From NCBI RefSeq assembly GCF_004792515.1, contig NZ_CP038865.1, forward strand, positions 394,001 through 458,000: DNA of 64,000 nucleotides, given 5' to 3'. The number at the start of each line of letters is the position of its first letter. Position 1 is the first letter of the stretch. The position numbers and the translations under genes were made by a program. A model generated the notes under the pieces. It ran no database searches. It was not told the DNA's origin and was given only the letters and a program-made list of their open reading frames with translations. This DNA is from Vagococcus xieshaowenii. GTDB lineage: Bacteria; Bacillota; Bacilli; Lactobacillales; Vagococcaceae. Of the stretch, positions 55,869 through 64,000 are shown piece by piece.

Positions 55869-57152
55869 ATGAAAACATTATTAGTATTTATTTTTGTTTT
55901 CGGGTTGATTGTGGTCATCCATGAACTAGGGCATTTTATTTTTGCCAAGCGTTCAGGTATTTTAGTTCGTGAATTTGCCATTGGCATGGGACCAAAGATT
56001 TTTAGTCACCGTGATAAATCGGGAACGTTATATACAATTAGAATTTTGCCAATGGGTGGTTATGTCCGAATGGCGGGTATGGGTGAAGAAGAAGTAGCGC
56101 TTCCTCCGGGTAAACCGCTGTCAGTCGAGCTAAATGATAAGGGAGATGTTAGCCGAATTAACACGAGTCATAAAGTGACGTTAACCAATGGGATTCCATT
56201 GGAGTTATTAGAAGCGGACTTAGAAGATAAGCTGTATTTAAAAGGTTACGTAAACGGCGAAGAAGCAAACGAGACAACGTACACAGTTGATCATGATGCG
56301 ACCATTATTGAAGAAGATGGCACAGAAGTTCGAATTGCTCCACGAGACGTTCAATTTCAATCAGCCAAATTATACCAACGTATGTTAACGAATTTTGCAG
56401 GCCCTCTATTTAATTTTATTTTGACGTTCGTGTTGTTTTTATTAGTATTATTTATGCAAGGTGGCGTAGCAGCAAATGATACATCAAGTTTAATTGGTGG
56501 TGTTCAGGCAGATAGTCCAGCCGATAAAGCAGGTATGAAGCCTGATGATCGTATCCTTGAAATTGAAGGAACAAAAGTCACACAGTTTGCTGAAGTTGGC
56601 AAACTGTTAGAAAAAACTAAAGATAAGCCAATCAACGTGGTTGTTGAGCGTGAAAAGGCAGAAAAAACCTTAACCTTAACACCTAAAAAAGTAACAGAAA
56701 ATGGAAAAGACCGTTACATTTTGGGGATTCAAGGTGCGGTTAGACTGAAAAAATTATCTTTCGGGGAAAAATTTAAAGAAGCAGCCGTTCAAACAAAAAA
56801 TAGTGCGTTAACTATTTTTAATGCCTTGAAAGACTTGATTGCTGGTTTTAGTTTAGATAAATTAGGTGGACCTGTGATGATTTATCAAGCTTCATCAGAA
56901 TTATCAAATCAAAGTTTTGTGACTATTTTAAGCTTTATTGCGATGTTAAGTGTGAACTTAGGAATTATGAATTTATTACCGATTCCTATGTTAGATGGCG
57001 GTAAACTATTGTTTAATATTTTTGAAGGCATTCGTCGCAAACCTTTAAATCAAGAGATAGAAATGAAAATTACTTTAGCAAGTGCGATCTTGTTAATCGG
57101 TTTAATTGTATTAGTCACATGGAATGATATTATGAGATTTTTAGGACGCTAG
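55869..57152 (+). CDS. rseP: Site-2 protease RseP
   Basis: A 427-aa intramembrane zinc metalloprotease. The HExxH motif is HELGHF at about residue 18, a PDZ domain lies at about residues 210-270 (SSLIGGVQADSPADKAGMKPDDRILE), and MNLLPIPMLDGG near residue 375 is the third zinc-binding block. In cocci it cleaves membrane anchors such as anti-sigma factors and pheromone precursors. AAAGGAAG precedes ATG 55869. It stands in the usual uppS-cdsA-rseP-proS order. Confidence 0.94.
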   Translation: MKTLLVFIFVFGLIVVIHELGHFIFAKRSGILVREFAIGMGPKIFSHRDKSGTLYTIRILPMGGYVRMAGMGEEEVALPPGKPLSVELNDKGDVSRINTSHKVTLTNGIPLELLEADLEDKLYLKGYVNGEEANETTYTVDHDATIIEEDGTEVRIAPRDVQFQSAKLYQRMLTNFAGPLFNFILTFVLFLLVLFMQGGVAANDTSSLIGGVQADSPADKAGMKPDDRILEIEGTKVTQFAEVGKLLEKTKDKPINVVVEREKAEKTLTLTPKKVTENGKDRYILGIQGAVRLKKLSFGEKFKEAAVQTKNSALTIFNALKDLIAGFSLDKLGGPVMIYQASSELSNQSFVTILSFIAMLSVNLGIMNLLPIPMLDGGKLLFNIFEGIRRKPLNQEIEMKITLASAILLIGLIVLVTWNDIMRFLGR

Positions 57153-57175
57153 TATTTGGGACTGGGGGATGAAAA

Positions 57176-58885
57176 ATGAAACAGTCAAGTATATTTCTAC
57201 CTACTTTAAGAGAAAATCCAAGTGAAGCAGAGATTCTTAGCCACCGATTATTATTAAGGGCAGGCTATATTAGACAAGTCGCAAGTGGTATTTATAGCTA
57301 TTTACCGCTTGCTAAACGTGTCATGGATAGAATGAATGCGATTATTCATGAAGAGTTGGAACAAATGGAAGCACTTGAGATGCAATTACCCTATTTATTA
57401 CCAAATCGTATAGTAAAAGAGAGCCACCGGTTAGAAACAATTGAAGATAAATTATTTGAATTACATGATCGTAATGAACATTCATTTGTTTTGTCACCTT
57501 CATATGAAGAAGCGGTTTTAAGCTTGTTTACAGTAGAAGTGACCTCTTATAAGAAACTTCCATTAATCCTTTATACGACACAAGTGGTTTTTATAGACGA
57601 GGAAAGACCAAAGTATGGCTTATTAAAAAGTCGTGAAGGTATTGCACAAATGTCTTACTCTTTTCATGAGACAGAGCAAGATTTATTAGACAGTTATCAG
57701 CAAATGGAATCGATGTACCGACGTATTTTGAAGCGATTTGGTTTAGAGTTCAGAACATTGGTTAGTCGTTTTTCTGATGATTTAGGAGCAGATGCAAAAA
57801 AATTTATAGCACTTTCAGATGTAGGGGATCAAACAGTTTGTTTCTCCTCAGAAAGTGACTATATTGCGCAGTTAGAATTAGCAACAAGTCTTTATACACC
57901 TCAACTTAAAAGAGGAACGTTAGCTGAATTAGAAGAAATAGAGACACCTAATATCAAAACAATTAAAGAATTATCTAGTTTTTTATCGATAGCAGAAGAA
58001 AAGGTGATCAAGTCCATTTTATTTATGGCGGATGAAGAGCCGGTATTAGCGTTAGTTCGTGGCGATTATACGGTTAACGAATTTAAACTAAAAAAACTTC
58101 TTAATTGTAAAAATTTAAGAGCAGCCGAAGATCAAGAGGTTAGACAATTTACGCAAACTGAGGTAGGCTATATTGGCCCAGTTGGTCTGAGTGATAAATT
58201 AAAAATTATTGCGGATGAATATGTTCAAGATATTGAGAATGGTGTGGTTGGGGCCAATAAAACCAATTTTCATTTTATTAATGTTAACTTAGAACGTGAT
58301 TTTTCTCCAACCCAATTTGCAGATATTCGAATTGTGAAAGAAGGCGAACGCTCACCTGATGGCGAAGGAACCCTTATTTTTACTAAAGGGATTGAAATTG
58401 GTCATATTGAAAGCTTAGGATCAGAATTAAGCGAACAGATGGATGCACAGCTAATTGATCGTCACGGGAGAACCGCACCTATTCAAATGGCAGCGTATCA
58501 TCTAGATATTTCTAGCTTAGTCGCAGCTGTTGCTGAGCAAACATCGGATGAAAAAGGCTTAATATGGCCTAAAGCGATTGCTCCGTTTGATATTCATTTA
58601 TTGCCTATCAAAGTAACCGATGAGCACCAGTGGCAGTTGACGGTTGAGGTTGAAGAATTATTACAACAGGCAGGTTACGAAACATTAGTGGATGATCGAA
58701 ACGAAAGTGCTGGTGTAAAATTTAATGATTCAGATTTAATTGGTATTCCAATTAGGGTAACTATTGGTAAAAAAGCGATTGAAAATGTGGTTGAAATTAA
58801 ATTACGAGAATCAGGAGAATCCATTGAAGTTAGAAAAGATGAACTGATTGCGACTATTGATATCTTAAAGACATCTATCTTGTAA
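57176..58885 (+). CDS. proS: Prolyl-tRNA synthetase
   Basis: A 569-aa class II synthetase of the bacterial type, with the editing (INS) domain inserted between motifs 2 and 3. Motif 1 is at AIIHEELEQMEALEMQLPYLLP and motif 2 at FIDEERPKYGLLKSREGIAQMSYSF. The anticodon-binding C-terminal domain begins around IHLLPIKVTDEHQW. GGGGGATGAAAA precedes ATG 57176. It is the last gene of the group before a strong terminator. Confidence 0.95.
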   Translation: MKQSSIFLPTLRENPSEAEILSHRLLLRAGYIRQVASGIYSYLPLAKRVMDRMNAIIHEELEQMEALEMQLPYLLPNRIVKESHRLETIEDKLFELHDRNEHSFVLSPSYEEAVLSLFTVEVTSYKKLPLILYTTQVVFIDEERPKYGLLKSREGIAQMSYSFHETEQDLLDSYQQMESMYRRILKRFGLEFRTLVSRFSDDLGADAKKFIALSDVGDQTVCFSSESDYIAQLELATSLYTPQLKRGTLAELEEIETPNIKTIKELSSFLSIAEEKVIKSILFMADEEPVLALVRGDYTVNEFKLKKLLNCKNLRAAEDQEVRQFTQTEVGYIGPVGLSDKLKIIADEYVQDIENGVVGANKTNFHFINVNLERDFSPTQFADIRIVKEGERSPDGEGTLIFTKGIEIGHIESLGSELSEQMDAQLIDRHGRTAPIQMAAYHLDISSLVAAVAEQTSDEKGLIWPKAIAPFDIHLLPIKVTDEHQWQLTVEVEELLQQAGYETLVDDRNESAGVKFNDSDLIGIPIRVTIGKKAIENVVEIKLRESGESIEVRKDELIATIDILKTSIL

Positions 58886-58920
58886 ATTGATGAGAATGAT
58901 GAAATATTGAATAAATTGAA

Positions 58921-58953
58921 AAAAGACGATTACTTGTTAATCGTCTTTTTTTT
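58921..58953 (+). terminator. Terminator of proS
   Basis: AAAAGACGATTA pairs perfectly with TAATCGTCTTTT around CTTGT, with a T run. Confidence 0.9.
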
Positions 58954-59067
58954 GTGAACTAAGTTGTAGGTATTCAATTATTTCGAAGGAAAAAATATTA
59001 GTATGCATAAAAAGACTAATTTTTTTTTGTATTTTAATAAGTAATATGAATAAAAAACGGTCAATAA

Positions 59068-59081
59068 ATAAAGCGTTTTCA
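59068..59081. promoter_or_regulatory. Candidate cre (CcpA) site upstream of arcA
   Basis: ATAAAGCGTTTTCA is the reverse complement of TGAAAACGCTTTAT, matching 13 of 14 positions of the cre consensus. It lies about 130 bases before arcA. Arginine deiminase genes are glucose-repressed in lactic acid bacteria, so control by CcpA is expected. Confidence 0.5.
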
Positions 59082-59209
59082 TAAATATAAGTAACATGAA
59101 GAGATAATGATTAATAGTTGGCGCTTAAGAAGCCAGGAATTTAACTGTTTAATATTAGGGGTTTGCTAAGATGGAGATGTAAACAAAATTTATGAGGAGG
59201 AAATGAACT

Positions 59210-60433
59210 ATGAGTAGTCCAATTAATGTGTATTCTGAAATTGGTAAATTGAAAACGGTGTTACTTCATCGACCGGGTAAAGAGTTAGAAAACTTAATGC
59301 CAGACTATTTGGAACGGTTATTATTTGATGATATTCCGTTTCTAAAAGATGCTCAGCAAGAGCATGATCAGTTTGCTAAAGTATTAACAGAAAACGGTGT
59401 AGAAGTGTTGTACTTGGAAAATTTAATGGCGGAATCATTAGTATCAGAAGACGTTAAAGAGGCATTCGTTGATGAATATTTATCTGAGGCTAATATTGAA
59501 AGCGAAGAAACGATTGCGACTATTAAGCAACTATTAATGAATATTGAAGACAACCGTGAATTGGTAGACAAAACTATGACAGGCATGCAAGTAACAGAAT
59601 TACCGGATCATGAAAAGAACAGTTTAGTTGATTTAATGGGAAATGATTACCCTTTTGCAATCGATCCAATGCCTAATTTATACTTTACACGTGATAATTT
59701 TGCGACTATTGGTAATGGTATTTCCTTAAATCATATGTATTCTGAAACGAGAAATAGAGAAACGATTTATGCACAATATATTTTTGATAATCATCCCAGA
59801 TTTAAAGACCAAGATATTCCTTATTTATATCATCGAGATGAAGAACACCGACTTGAAGGAGGAGATGAATTAATCCTTTCAAAGAAAGTTTTAGCAGTGG
59901 GTATTTCTCAACGAACAGATGCTAAAGCAGTCGAAAAATTAGCACGTAATATTTTTAAAGAAAAGATGAGCTTTGAAACAATTTTGGCTTTTGATATTGG
60001 GGAGTATCGGAAATTTATGCATCTAGACACAGTTTTTACTATGGTGGACTATGATAAATTCACGATTCATCCTGAAATTGAAGGGGACTTAACAGTCTAT
60101 TCTATTACTAAGGGAGAAGACGATTTAGTTATCAAAAAAGAAGTAGATCAATTGGAGCGTATTTTGGCAAAGTATCTACAACTTGAAGCGGTTGAATTAA
60201 TTCGTTGTGGTGGTGGAGATGTTGCAGCTGCAGCACGTGAACAATGGAATGATGGGTCCAATACGTTAACTATTGCACCAGGTGAAGTTATTGTATATGA
60301 CCGCAATGTAGTAACTAATGAATTACTGGAAAAAGCAGGACTAACGTTACATAAATTACGTGGAAGTGAATTAGTACGTGGACGTGGAGGCCCTCGTTGT
60401 ATGAGCATGCCGTTATATCGTGAAGATATTTAA
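59210..60433 (+). CDS. arcA: Arginine deiminase
   Basis: A 407-aa enzyme converting arginine to citrulline and ammonia, the first step of the arginine deiminase pathway. The catalytic Cys397 is in [12 protein letters not shown], near the C-terminus, and the [10 protein letters not shown] and [11 protein letters not shown] substrate motifs are present. GAGGAGGAA precedes ATG 59210. It leads the arc cluster, and arcB follows after about 30 bases. Confidence 0.96.
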   Translation: MSSPINVYSEIGKLKTVLLHRPGKELENLMPDYLERLLFDDIPFLKDAQQEHDQFAKVLTENGVEVLYLENLMAESLVSEDVKEAFVDEYLSEANIESEETIATIKQLLMNIEDNRELVDKTMTGMQVTELPDHEKNSLVDLMGNDYPFAIDPMPNLYFTRDNFATIGNGISLNHMYSETRNRETIYAQYIFDNHPRFKDQDIPYLYHRDEEHRLEGGDELILSKKVLAVGISQRTDAKAVEKLARNIFKEKMSFETILAFDIGEYRKFMHLDTVFTMVDYDKFTIHPEIEGDLTVYSITKGEDDLVIKKEVDQLERILAKYLQLEAVELIRCGGGDVAAAAREQWNDGSNTLTIAPGEVIVYDRNVVTNELLEKAGLTLHKLRGSELVRGRGGPRCMSMPLYREDI

Positions 60434-60465
60434 TAAAAAATAGAATGGAATGGAGAGAAAATAAT

Positions 60466-61488
60466 ATGACATCAGTATTTCAAGGACGTAGCTTATTAGC
60501 AGAAAAGGATTTTACACGATCAGAATTAGAATACTTAATTGATTTTAGTATTCATTTAAAAGAATTGAAAAAACATAATATTCCTCATCGCTACTTAGAA
60601 GGAAAAAATATTGCCTTATTATTTGAAAAAACATCTACAAGGACCCGTTCAGCGTTTACAACAGCGTCAGTTGATTTAGGCGCACATCCAGAATATCTTG
60701 GAGCAAATGATATTCAACTAGGTAAAAAAGAAACGACTGAAGACACTGCTAAAGTATTGGGCAGTATGTTTGATGGTATTGAATTTAGAGGCTTTAGTCA
60801 AAAAATGGTAGAAGAATTATCCGAATTTTCAGGTGTCCCTGTTTGGAATGGTTTAACAGATGAATGGCACCCAACACAAATGATTGCTGATTTTATGACG
60901 ATTAAAGAAAATTTTGGTTCTTTAGAAAATGTTACGTTAGTCTATGTTGGCGATGGAAGGAATAATATGGCAAATAGTTTATTGGTAACTGGTGCAATTT
61001 TAGGTGTCAATGTTAGAATCTGTGCACCTCAAGCCTTATTCCCAGAACAAGAAATCGTTGATTATGCAGAAGGATTTGCAGCAGAATCAGGAGCTGAATT
61101 GATGATTACTGATAATGTGGAAGAAGGTGTGAAAGGTGCCAATGTATTATATACAGATGTTTGGGTTTCAATGGGGGAAGAAGATAAATTTGAAGAACGT
61201 GTGAAGATGTTGCAACCTTATCAATTAAACATGGAGATGATTAATAAAACAGGTAATCAAGAAACAGATAGATTAATTGTGCTACATTGTTTACCTGCAT
61301 TCCATGATACCAATACGCAATATGGAAAAATGGTAGAAGAGCAATTTGGTGTAAAAGAAATGGAAATTACTGATGAAGTATTTAGAAGTAAGTACGCTCG
61401 TCAATTTGAAGAAGCAGAAAATAGAATGCATTCAATTAAAGCTATCATGGCTGCGACGTTAGGTAATTTGTTTATTCCACGCACATAA
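60466..61488 (+). CDS. arcB: Ornithine carbamoyltransferase, catabolic
   Basis: A 340-aa enzyme that splits citrulline with phosphate to ornithine and carbamoyl phosphate. The start is ATG 60466, preceded by GGAGAG; an earlier in-frame ATG at 60445 has no separate ribosome site. [12 protein letters not shown] binds carbamoyl phosphate, and [14 protein letters not shown] is the ornithine-binding HCLP loop. It is in an operon with arcA. A strong hairpin after its stop separates it from arcC. Confidence 0.96.
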   Translation: MTSVFQGRSLLAEKDFTRSELEYLIDFSIHLKELKKHNIPHRYLEGKNIALLFEKTSTRTRSAFTTASVDLGAHPEYLGANDIQLGKKETTEDTAKVLGSMFDGIEFRGFSQKMVEELSEFSGVPVWNGLTDEWHPTQMIADFMTIKENFGSLENVTLVYVGDGRNNMANSLLVTGAILGVNVRICAPQALFPEQEIVDYAEGFAAESGAELMITDNVEEGVKGANVLYTDVWVSMGEEDKFEERVKMLQPYQLNMEMINKTGNQETDRLIVLHCLPAFHDTNTQYGKMVEEQFGVKEMEITDEVFRSKYARQFEEAENRMHSIKAIMAATLGNLFIPRT

Positions 61489-61508
61489 TAACTAGCATTA
61501 GAGTGGAT

Positions 61509-61546
61509 AAAGGCAGCATGAATAGATGTTCATGTTGCCTTTATTA
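61509..61546 (+). terminator. Terminator between arcB and arcC
   Basis: AAAGGCAGCATGAA pairs with TTCATGTTGCCTTT (one G-U pair) around TAGATG, with a T-rich tail. It divides arcAB from arcC, so some arcC transcription must come from read-through or from its own promoter. Confidence 0.75.
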
Positions 61547-61628
61547 TTACTATCAATTGGCAAAAATCTGTGGTGAATTTGTCAATTATTTATTAAGTAA
61601 ATACTTATAATTAAAGAAAGAGGAATGT

Positions 61629-62561
61629 ATGAATAAAAAAATAGTTGTAGCATTAGGTGGCAATGCTATTTTATCAGACAATGCAAGTGCACAATCTCAG
61701 CAAGAAGCTTTAATTAAAACAGCTCGTCAATTAGTAGAATTGGTAAAAAAAGGCAACCAACTGATTATTTCTCATGGGAATGGTCCACAGGTTGGTAATT
61801 TATTATTGCAACAACAAGCGGCAGATTCTAAAAAAAATCCAGCAATGCCGTTAGATACATGTGTCGCGATGACGCAAGGTAGTATTGGGTATTGGTTAAC
61901 TAACGCCATGATTAAAGAGTTAAAAGCTGCAGGAATTGAAAAAGAAGTGGTGACTGTGGTAACACAAGTATTAGTAGATGAACATGACGCTGCCTTTAAA
62001 AATCCGACAAAACCAATTGGTCCTTTTCTAACAAAAGAAGAAGCCCAGGAGCAGATGACGTTAACAGGTGCTACATTCAAAGAAGATGCCGGTCGTGGTT
62101 GGCGCAAGGTGGTTGCGAGCCCACAACCAACAATGATTGTCGAATATAAAGTAATCAATCATCTAGTGGAAGAAGATATGATCACAATATCCGCTGGTGG
62201 TGGTGGAATTCCAGTTGTAGGTGATGAATTAAGAGGAGTCGAAGCAGTGATAGATAAAGACTATGCTTCTGCTAAATTAGCTGAGTTAGTGAAGGCAGAT
62301 CAATTAATAATTTTAACAGGTGTGGCTAATGTAGCAATTAATTTTGGTCAAGAAAATGAAGAAAAACTTGAGAAGGTAAGTGTTTCAGAGTTAGAAAGCT
62401 ATAAAGAAGAGGGACATTTTGCTCCAGGAAGTATGTTGCCAAAAATTGAAGCTGCGATTGATTATGTTAACAACAATCCAAGTAGTCAAGCAGTCATTAC
62501 CTCATTGGAAAATTTAGCGTTTTTAGGGAACAAAGGAGTAGGAACCATAATCAGTCACTAG
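61629..62561 (+). CDS. arcC: Carbamate kinase
   Basis: A 310-aa enzyme that makes ATP from carbamoyl phosphate and ADP, the energy-yielding last step of the pathway. [13 protein letters not shown] near the N-terminus, [15 protein letters not shown] and AGGGGIPVV are the family motifs. GAGGAATGT precedes ATG 61629. It lies 140 bases after arcB and 20 bases before the Crp/Fnr gene. Confidence 0.96.
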   Translation: MNKKIVVALGGNAILSDNASAQSQQEALIKTARQLVELVKKGNQLIISHGNGPQVGNLLLQQQAADSKKNPAMPLDTCVAMTQGSIGYWLTNAMIKELKAAGIEKEVVTVVTQVLVDEHDAAFKNPTKPIGPFLTKEEAQEQMTLTGATFKEDAGRGWRKVVASPQPTMIVEYKVINHLVEEDMITISAGGGGIPVVGDELRGVEAVIDKDYASAKLAELVKADQLIILTGVANVAINFGQENEEKLEKVSVSELESYKEEGHFAPGSMLPKIEAAIDYVNNNPSSQAVITSLENLAFLGNKGVGTIISH

Positions 62562-62580
62562 TTGATTAAGGAGTGTTAGT

Positions 62581-63276
62581 ATGCAAAAAAGCAGAGAAAT
62601 CACTTTTCTGAAAAGGTACAAAGATTTTTGTTACTTTACAGAAGAAGAATTTATGGAAATAGAAAAATATACTTATTTACGATCATACAAAAAGGGACAA
62701 GTGTTGTTTGATTTAGGTGATGAAAGAAATCGCATGTATTTGTTGAAGTCAGGTGTTGTAAAAATAGAAAAAATTGATTTTACCGGAGAATTTGAGTATA
62801 TCGACTTTCTAAATCAAGGAACGTTGTTTCCGAAAATAGGGTTTTTATTTGATGAAGATTATTATTTCTCTGCCGTTGCTTATACAGACATTGAGGTGTA
62901 CTACTTACCCAAAGAGATTTATGAAAAATTAATTCAGCATAACGCTTCCCAATTAATGAATTATATTAGAAGCCAATCTGATTGTATGAAACGGCAAATG
63001 TTGAAAAATCAAAAAGGTATTGCCAATAATGCGATTCATCGTTTGTCCTTTTCATTGGCTGTTATTTTGGAAGATTTTGGGACTATTTCTTATGAAGGTG
63101 GATATGAGGTTGGTTTTCCTATTACAATTAATGATTTATCGAAACTTGCAGGAATAACAAGAGAAACCGCCAGTTCAATTATTAAACAATTAGAATGTCA
63201 GGGCAGAATAAACTATTACAAAAAAAGACTAGTTTTTATGGATACAAATTATTTTATGGAATATCTCAATGATTAA
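62581..63276 (+). CDS. Crp/Fnr-family regulator of the arc cluster
   Basis: A 231-aa regulator with an N-terminal cyclic-nucleotide-binding-type beta barrel (about 20-130, containing KGQVLFDLGDERNRMYLLKSGVVKIEK) and a C-terminal winged HTH (about 150-225, TINDLSKLAGITRETASSIIKQLE). No conserved Fnr-type Cys cluster is present at the N-terminus; this matches ArcR/FlpA-like proteins often found in arc clusters. AAGGAG precedes ATG 62581. It is expected to activate the arc genes under oxygen or energy limitation; that role is inferred from location. Confidence 0.88.
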   Translation: MQKSREITFLKRYKDFCYFTEEEFMEIEKYTYLRSYKKGQVLFDLGDERNRMYLLKSGVVKIEKIDFTGEFEYIDFLNQGTLFPKIGFLFDEDYYFSAVAYTDIEVYYLPKEIYEKLIQHNASQLMNYIRSQSDCMKRQMLKNQKGIANNAIHRLSFSLAVILEDFGTISYEGGYEVGFPITINDLSKLAGITRETASSIIKQLECQGRINYYKKRLVFMDTNYFMEYLND

Positions 63277-63322
63277 TTGATGAGAGAGGAGTGGCGTTAC
63301 AAAGGTAGCGCCTAAAAAAGAA

Positions 63323-64000
63323 ATGGAAGAAAAAAAACAACGGAAATCGCTATCGTCGTTTAGTATCCTGTTCATTATTATTATCGTGTTGGGGATTATC
63401 ACAAAATTTTTAGATGGAGCTAAATTTACACCAATGGAACTAAGGGATACAGGGGAAACAGTTAGTCAAGTAATAGGGGCAAACGTATTTGATGTCGTAA
63501 TGTCTCCTTTTTATGGATTTAAAGATGCGATTGATATTTGTATATTTATTTTAGTTCTAGGTGGTTTTTTGAATATTGTGACGAAGACAGGTGCATTAGA
63601 AGCTGGTATTCAAAATGTTGTAAAAAAACTAAAAGGCAATGAGTTAGTTATTATTCCTATTTTAATGTTCCTGTTTTCAGTTGGTGGTTCTACTTATGGC
63701 ATGGCAGAAGAAACGATTCCTTTTTATGGTTTATTAGGTTTGACAATGGTAGCTGCGGGGTTTGATACGATAGTTTCTGTAGGAACCGTGATGCTAGGTG
63801 CCGGAGCTGGTGTAATTGGTTCAACCGTTAATCCGTTTGCCACAGGTGTGGCGATGGATGCTTTAAAGGGCATTAATATTCAACCTAAGACAGGATTAAT
63901 CATGCTGATTGGTTTGGTTTTATGGGCATTAACAACAGCGTATGCTATTTTTGTGGTAATGAGTTATGCTAAAAAAGTGAAAAATGAAAAAGGTTCTACT
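63323..64000 (+). CDS. YfcC-family transporter, partial (window edge)
   Basis: The first 226 codons or so of a polytopic transporter run off the right edge. It matches the YfcC/arginine-ornithine transporter family often found in arc clusters, with VGGSTYGMAEETIPFYGLLGLTMVA and AGAGVIGSTVNPFATGVAMDALKG motifs and about five visible membrane helices. The start is uncertain: AGAGGAG at 63286 would best suit a start near 63296, where the frame has GTT, so no ATG/GTG/TTG lies in frame before ATG 63323. The frame is open back to 63284. Function as arginine/ornithine exchanger is inferred from the neighbours. Confidence 0.8.
   Translation, partial: MEEKKQRKSLSSFSILFIIIIVLGIITKFLDGAKFTPMELRDTGETVSQVIGANVFDVVMSPFYGFKDAIDICIFILVLGGFLNIVTKTGALEAGIQNVVKKLKGNELVIIPILMFLFSVGGSTYGMAEETIPFYGLLGLTMVAAGFDTIVSVGTVMLGAGAGVIGSTVNPFATGVAMDALKGINIQPKTGLIMLIGLVLWALTTAYAIFVVMSYAKKVKNEKGST

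Larger units (their letters stand above)
58886..59209. other. Region between proS and arcA
   Basis: These 324 bases contain the proS terminator, a cre-like site and AT-rich sequence, but no gene. I could not pick a convincing promoter or an Fnr/ArgR box by eye. Confidence 0.5.

Noticed and set aside
59010-59110. ArgR or Fnr boxes upstream of arcA
   Set aside because: Only partial, unsymmetrical matches (such as TATGCATAAAAA) were visible, not enough for a call.
61579-61611. TTGTCA and TATAAT before arcC as a promoter
   Set aside because: The spacing is about 21 bases, too long for a normal sigma-A promoter. I could not support a start there.

Overview
The window reads as the chromosome of a low-GC Gram-positive coccus of the order Lactobacillales, most like Enterococcaceae such as Vagococcus or Enterococcus. 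The reasons are the arginine deiminase cluster, a WxL/DUF916 cell-wall locus, Mga-like regulators, an LtaS-type sulfatase, sortase-anchored proteins, an NADP-type glutamate dehydrogenase, and a rpsB-tsf-pyrH-frr / uppS-cdsA-rseP-proS backbone in the Firmicutes arrangement. The genus is inferred from gene content, not proven. No tRNA, rRNA or CRISPR array was recognised.

Layout. 1-4240: a secreted glucosaminidase/CHAP peptidoglycan hydrolase, then an ISL3-family insertion sequence placed exactly behind its terminator. 4243-12649: LtaS-type lipoteichoic acid synthase (minus), an RlmI-like methyltransferase with a YbaK deacylase, oleate hydratase facing a TetR regulator across a shared promoter region, and a YhiN flavoprotein. 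12741-17495: gdhA and a three-gene cobalamin/iron-type ABC importer. 17967-25467: NDH-2, DegV, an NAD(P)-binding protein, an uncharacterised tail-anchored protein, a nitroreductase, and an MFS transporter/M20 amidohydrolase pair with a probable cre site over its promoter.

25470-34075 looks like an accessory segment. It has a possible IS3-type relic, a CPBP protease, two broken genes for small secreted peptides around a small lipoprotein-like gene, and a giant LPKAG-anchored adhesin with seven almost identical 561-bp repeats, each coding for two Cna_B domains. 34088-41846 returns to housekeeping genes: guaA, coaA, a thioesterase, an SGNH hydrolase with a methyltransferase, then rpsB-tsf-pyrH-frr with structured leader and intergenic RNA.

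42004-51672 is a surface locus. Two paralogous Mga-like regulators precede a WxL operon made of a DUF916/DUF3324 anchor protein, a large leucine-rich-repeat protein whose C-terminal WxL domain is cut off by a frameshift in a run of six G, a small LPQTG protein, and two WxL proteins. 51886-53999 is an alanine dehydrogenase/threonine dehydratase pair. 54221-58885 is uppS-cdsA-rseP-proS. 59210-64000 is the arginine deiminase pathway (arcA, arcB, arcC), a Crp/Fnr regulator and a YfcC-family transporter cut by the window edge. That last gene has no canonical start codon at its ribosome binding site.

No wholly new multi-gene system stood out. The strongest leads are the poly-G switch or lesion in the LRR-WxL protein, the recently amplified adhesin repeats, the wrecked small-peptide locus next to a CPBP protease, and several structured RNAs and operators around otherwise ordinary genes.
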